From Reinekea thalattae (GTDB lineage: Bacteria > Pseudomonadota > Gammaproteobacteria > Pseudomonadales > Natronospirillaceae): a stretch of DNA of 64,000 nt. The stretch covers positions 124,001 to 188,000 of the forward strand of contig NZ_VKAD01000002.1 of assembly GCF_008041945.1 (NCBI RefSeq), in the 5' to 3' direction. Both the position numbers and the translations under genes were made by a program. Below, in pieces: positions 60,415 to 64,000 of the stretch; the stretch's first letter is position 1, and each line of letters begins with the position of its first letter. The notes under the pieces were generated by a model that was given only the letters and a program-made list of their open reading frames with translations, had not been told where the DNA came from and ran no database searches.

Positions 60415-62168
60415 GTTTCCTTTCTGGGAAACTGACTACAGAAACGTTACTGGCTGAGCTGGTTAAAGAAGGTCGCCTGACCGCTCGGCAAATGCACCAA
60501 GCCAGTCTTATTAGTTCCGGCGGCCATCCCATATCTGAGCTTGCAAAGCTCGCATTAGAAGATCAAAAAACACCTCATCAAAAGCTGACCAGTCTTCGGC
60601 TCAGCCAATGGCTGGCTGATCGACTTGCGCTACCCTTTATTCATATTGACCCATTAGAATTAAATGTCGATGTCTTAACACGTACCCTGTCATTTGAGTT
60701 TGCTGAACGTTACGGCTTGCTACCTTTGCAACTCACTGAGCAAAATATTCAAATTGCAGTGAGCGACCCATTAGTCAGTGGTTGGGAGCCTGCGGTTGAA
60801 CAAGCCACTCAGCGTGCGGTAGTAAAGGTGATTGCTGTACCGGAAGAGATCGAGCGTTTTCGGGCTGAGTTTTATAGCATTACTCATTCTGTCGACAGCG
60901 CCAACTATCGCAACAATGCTGGCACTCATTCTGGCAACGGTGAGCTATCGGCCAATAATTTTGAACAGTTGGTGGAGCTCGGTCGTGGTGATACCAACGA
61001 CGAACATATCGTTAAAATAGTCGACTGGCTTTTACAATATGCATTTGAGCAACGAGCCAGCGATATTCATATTGAGCCTCGGCGCGATAGTGCTCAAATT
61101 CGTTTTCGTATTGATGGTTTATTACATCCGGTTTACCAGTTACCTGTGCAGGTTGGGCAGGCAGTGGTGAGCCGAGTAAAAATCATTGGTCGAATGAATA
61201 TAGCGGAAAAGCGCAAGCCGTTAGATGGCCGGGTTAAAACCAAAACATTGGATGGACAAGAGATTGAATTACGCCTGTCGACTTTACCCACGGCCTTTGG
61301 CGAAAAGTTAGTCATGCGCATCTTTGACCCCGAGGTGTTAGTAAAGTCTTTTAATGCACTTGGTTTAAGCGATGAGCATCTGAGTAACTGGCACCAGATG
61401 ACACGCCAGCCTAGTGGCATTGTATTGCTAACCGGGCCAACCGGTTCGGGCAAGACTACGACGCTGTATTCGACGCTCAAGTCATTGGCAACACCGCAAA
61501 TCAATGTTTGTACTGTAGAAGATCCAATTGAAATGGTGGAACCAGCGTTTAACCAAATGCAGGTGCAGTCGAGTATTGAGTTGAATTTTTCAGAAGGGAT
61601 TCGCGCGCTGCTTAGGCAAGATCCGGACATTATTATGATTGGTGAAATTCGTGATCTTGAAACAGCGCAAATGGCGACTCAAGCGGCATTGACCGGTCAC
61701 TTGGTATTGTCGACAGTGCATACCACGGATGCGCCGTCGGCGGTTATTCGCTTGCTCGATTTAGGTGTGCCAAGCTATTTGATTAAGTCGACACTGCAAG
61801 GTGTCATGGCTCAACGTTTAGTTCGCTTGCTATGCCCGCATTGTAAAATGGAAGCAGAAGTTAACGAGGTAGTTTGGCAGCAGTTGGTTCGGCCATGGAG
61901 CGCTAAAGTACCGGCTAAAATTTACCAACCAAACGGTTGCCCAGAATGCAAAAACACTGGTTACTTAGGGCGAACAGGCGTGTACGAAAGCCTGCTCATC
62001 GACGATGCGTTAGCGGAACAAATTTACGACAAGGCAGACCCGAAAACCTTGCGCAAAAAAGCCATTCAAGCAGGTATGCAAAGTCTACGATTATCTGGAG
62101 CGAAAAAGGTTGCTGCAGGGCTGACAACCATCGAAGAAATTCTTAGAGTGACACCCGATGTGCGCTAA
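60411..62168 (+). CDS. GspE/PilB-family secretion or pilus assembly ATPase
   Basis: A 585-residue hexameric secretion ATPase. It has an N-terminal MshEN-like domain (about 15-150), Walker A GPTGSGKTTT at about 342-351, Walker B IIMIGEIRDLETAQMA at about 405-420, and a C-terminal zinc motif, LLCPHC then GCPECKNTGYLGRTGVYE. It starts with TTG, 4 bp overlapping the ygiF stop, with GGGGAA 6 bp upstream. No other type II secretion or pilus genes lie nearby, so whether it is GspE, PilB or MshE cannot be decided. Confidence 0.9.
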   Translation: MSFLSGKLTTETLLAELVKEGRLTARQMHQASLISSGGHPISELAKLALEDQKTPHQKLTSLRLSQWLADRLALPFIHIDPLELNVDVLTRTLSFEFAERYGLLPLQLTEQNIQIAVSDPLVSGWEPAVEQATQRAVVKVIAVPEEIERFRAEFYSITHSVDSANYRNNAGTHSGNGELSANNFEQLVELGRGDTNDEHIVKIVDWLLQYAFEQRASDIHIEPRRDSAQIRFRIDGLLHPVYQLPVQVGQAVVSRVKIIGRMNIAEKRKPLDGRVKTKTLDGQEIELRLSTLPTAFGEKLVMRIFDPEVLVKSFNALGLSDEHLSNWHQMTRQPSGIVLLTGPTGSGKTTTLYSTLKSLATPQINVCTVEDPIEMVEPAFNQMQVQSSIELNFSEGIRALLRQDPDIIMIGEIRDLETAQMATQAALTGHLVLSTVHTTDAPSAVIRLLDLGVPSYLIKSTLQGVMAQRLVRLLCPHCKMEAEVNEVVWQQLVRPWSAKVPAKIYQPNGCPECKNTGYLGRTGVYESLLIDDALAEQIYDKADPKTLRKKAIQAGMQSLRLSGAKKVAAGLTTIEEILRVTPDVR

Positions 62169-62254
62169 AAAACAATAATCTATTTCAGCATTGTTCAATG
62201 ATCAGCCAAGCTCACAGTGAGCGTTATTAAGGCGCAAAAACAGCATTAAGATAT

Positions 62255-62282
62255 AAAAACAGCGCCAAGAGGCGCTGTTTTT
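62255..62282. terminator. Bidirectional terminator, ATPase gene / purD
   Basis: A 12-bp stem (AAAAACAGCGCC / GGCGCTGTTTTT) with an AAGA loop, between convergent genes. Confidence 0.93.
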
Positions 62283-62312
62283 ATTTGTGCGAGCGATGCT
62301 AACTCTAACAGC

Positions 62313-63593
62313 CTAACGGTTAATCGCTTTATGGCCGATATCGGTGCGGTAATACATATTTTCCCACTGGATTTCTGCCGCTGCAGCGTAAGTCGCTTGC
62401 TGTGCTTGGGCAACGGTATCTCCCAGTGCAGTAACACAAAGTACTCGGCCGCCGTTGGTGACTAATGTGTTTTCATCATCGAATTGAGTTCCCGCTTGAA
62501 ACACCTTTGCGCCTTTGGCTTCTGCGTTATCGATGCCGTTAATAACATCGCCAGTGCGGTATTCAAAAGGATAGCCGCCTGCGGCCAATACAACACCGAT
62601 TGCGGCTTGTTCTGTCCAGTTTGCCGACTGGCTTGCCAGCTCGCCATTAACTGCGGCTAAGCACAGTTCGGCCAAGCTCGATTGCAATCGCATCATAATC
62701 GGCTGGGTTTCTGGGTCGCCAAAACGGCAATTGTATTCCAGTACGAACGGTGTGTTGTCTTCACCAACCATGATGCCGGCATATAAAAAGCCACGATAGC
62801 GATTACCTTCACTCTGCATGCCTTTTACCGTTGGATAAATCACTTCATCCATAATGCGTTGGTAGATTTCGTCGGTGACTACTGGTGCGGGTGAGTAGGC
62901 TCCCATGCCGCCAGTATTTGGCCCGTTGTCGCCGTTATCCCGCGCTTTGTGATCTTGCGAGGTCGCCAATGGCAATACCTGATCGCCATCGACCATGACA
63001 ATAAAGCTGGCTTCTTCACCGGTTAGGAATTGTTCAACAACGACACGCGAGCCTGCGTCTCCAAAGCGATTACCAGATAGCATGTCTTTGACCGCAGCAA
63101 TGGCTTCGTCGTTTGTTTGCGCCAAGATCACGCCTTTACCAGCCGCCAAACCATCGGCTTTAACGACGATAGGTGCGCCCTTTTCTTCGATATAGGCAAT
63201 GGCTTCATTCTCATCGGTAAAGACACCGTAGAATGCGGTTGGAATCTTGTGGCGCGCAAGAAAGTCTTTAGTGAAGGCTTTTGAACCCTCTAATTGAGCT
63301 GCCGCTTTTGATGGACCAAAAATGGCCAGCCCTTGTGTTTCAAAGTAATCAACAATACCTGCAACCAGTGGCGCTTCAGGGCCAACAATAGTCAGCTGTA
63401 TGTCATTCTCTTTGGCAAATTGTGCCAGTGCAGGGAAATCTAGGGCATCGATATCAACATTGGTGACACCGGCTTCAGACTGAGTACCAGCATTGCCCGG
63501 TGCAACAAAAACCTGTTTGACGTTAGTTTCGTTTGCCACTTTCCACGCCAAGGCATGTTCGCGACCACCGTTACCGACTATTAATACATTCAT
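62313..63593 (-). CDS. purD: Phosphoribosylamine-glycine ligase
   Basis: A 426-residue GARS of de novo purine synthesis. The N-terminus MNVLIVGNGGREHALAWK is the hallmark. The ATP-grasp core has APIVVKADGLAAGKGV and the metal-binding EYNCRFGDPETQP. Length matches E. coli PurD (429). The Shine-Dalgarno GGAG is 7 bp before the ATG. It follows purH by 47 bp, as in the classical purHD operon. Confidence 0.96.
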   Translation of the reverse strand: MNVLIVGNGGREHALAWKVANETNVKQVFVAPGNAGTQSEAGVTNVDIDALDFPALAQFAKENDIQLTIVGPEAPLVAGIVDYFETQGLAIFGPSKAAAQLEGSKAFTKDFLARHKIPTAFYGVFTDENEAIAYIEEKGAPIVVKADGLAAGKGVILAQTNDEAIAAVKDMLSGNRFGDAGSRVVVEQFLTGEEASFIVMVDGDQVLPLATSQDHKARDNGDNGPNTGGMGAYSPAPVVTDEIYQRIMDEVIYPTVKGMQSEGNRYRGFLYAGIMVGEDNTPFVLEYNCRFGDPETQPIMMRLQSSLAELCLAAVNGELASQSANWTEQAAIGVVLAAGGYPFEYRTGDVINGIDNAEAKGAKVFQAGTQFDDENTLVTNGGRVLCVTALGDTVAQAQQATYAAAAEIQWENMYYRTDIGHKAINR

Positions 63594-63640
63594 GCATTTT
63601 CTCCGTTAAATTCTTTGCTTCGGCCGAGTGAGCAAGTTGC

Positions 63641-64000
63641 TTAGTGGCGGAAGTGGCGCATGCCGGTAAAGACCATAGCGATGCCGTGTTCGTTAGCGGC
63701 AGCAATGACTTCGTCGTCGCGCATACTGCCACCTGGTTGAATCACCGCGCTTACGCCCATCTCGGCAGCCTGATCTAAGCTGTCGCGGAACGGTAAGAAC
63801 GCCTCTGAAGCCATGGCAGAACCGGCAATTTCAATGCCCTGATCTTTGGCTTTAATGTTGGCGATGATGGCGCTGTAAACACGGCTCATTTGGCCTGCAC
63901 CAATACCCGTACTTAAACCGTCTTTGGCATAAACGATGGCGTTAGATTTAACAAACTTCGCCACGTTCCAAGCAAACAATAAATCTTTGATCTGTTGCTC
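63641..64000 (-). CDS. purH: 3' end of purH (AICAR transformylase/IMP cyclohydrolase), cut by window edge
   Basis: The frame is open to the window edge and encodes at least 120 residues of the PurH C-terminus: [30 protein letters not shown], then [33 protein letters not shown] and the terminal [11 protein letters not shown]. These are the AICAR-transformylase domain and its conserved end. The 5' part lies beyond 64000. It forms an operon with purD. Confidence 0.95.
   Translation of the reverse strand, partial: EQQIKDLLFAWNVAKFVKSNAIVYAKDGLSTGIGAGQMSRVYSAIIANIKAKDQGIEIAGSAMASEAFLPFRDSLDQAAEMGVSAVIQPGGSMRDDEVIAAANEHGIAMVFTGMRHFRH

Overview
The window looks like a chromosomal segment of a marine, heterotrophic gammaproteobacterium. 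The evidence is the gene content: a Vfr-type CRP next to a YhfA-like OsmC protein, YggX, YfcL, YgiF, NDH-2, BaeSR, a ToxR/ToxS pair and several lipoprotein-based ABC importers. An Oceanospirillales-like affiliation is my inference from this mix and cannot be proven from the sequence. There are no rRNA or tRNA genes, prophage, IS elements or CRISPR arrays that I can recognise. Base composition is moderate and even.

Layout. 0-9 kb: a DUF3316-like secreted protein divergent from a ToxRS-type membrane regulator pair, a photolyase with a small Cys-motif partner, an acetate transporter, a divergent PRPP-synthetase homologue and a BaeSR-like two-component system. 9-14 kb: an acidic protein of unknown function, NDH-2, a small cysteine-rich exported protein, and a LysR regulator divergent from a CurA-type reductase. 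14-19 kb: a complete ugpBAEC glycerol-3-phosphate importer with a convincing Pho-box-like promoter. 19-24 kb: a TolC/HlyD/two-ABC-2-permease exporter with no ATPase, then yggX. 24-29 kb: a lone dual-ATPase of the oligopeptide type, divergent from an NMT1/SsuA-type importer.

30-46 kb is a nitrogen and purine themed region. A six-gene plus-strand operon holds an RpiR-type regulator, an SBF-like transporter, an amidase, an oxamate-amidohydrolase-like GGT-fold enzyme, a ureidoglycine-glyoxylate aminotransferase and an allantoate amidohydrolase; it ends in a strong terminator. On the minus strand a BMP-type purine/nucleoside importer operon has an Fe(II)/2-oxoglutarate dioxygenase-like gene inserted and ends near gpt. 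Between the two lie an SMP-30 lactonase and a compact HicA-like/HTH pair with its own promoter and operator-like palindrome.

46-50 kb holds oppABC without ATPases; the dual ATPase at 24.5-26.1 kb is the obvious candidate partner. 50-64 kb is mostly housekeeping: a PilZ protein, msrA, yfcL, a LamB-like porin, a type-2 pyrF with argA, hemN, crp/vfr, an OsmC protein, ygiF translationally coupled to a GspE/PilB-type ATPase, purD and the 3' end of purH.

The most interesting signals are the HicA-like/HTH module, the dioxygenase inside the purine importer operon, the ATPase-less exporter, the split Opp system, the Pho-box at ugp, the 27-residue membrane microprotein at 30101-30184 and the acidic protein downstream of BaeSR.
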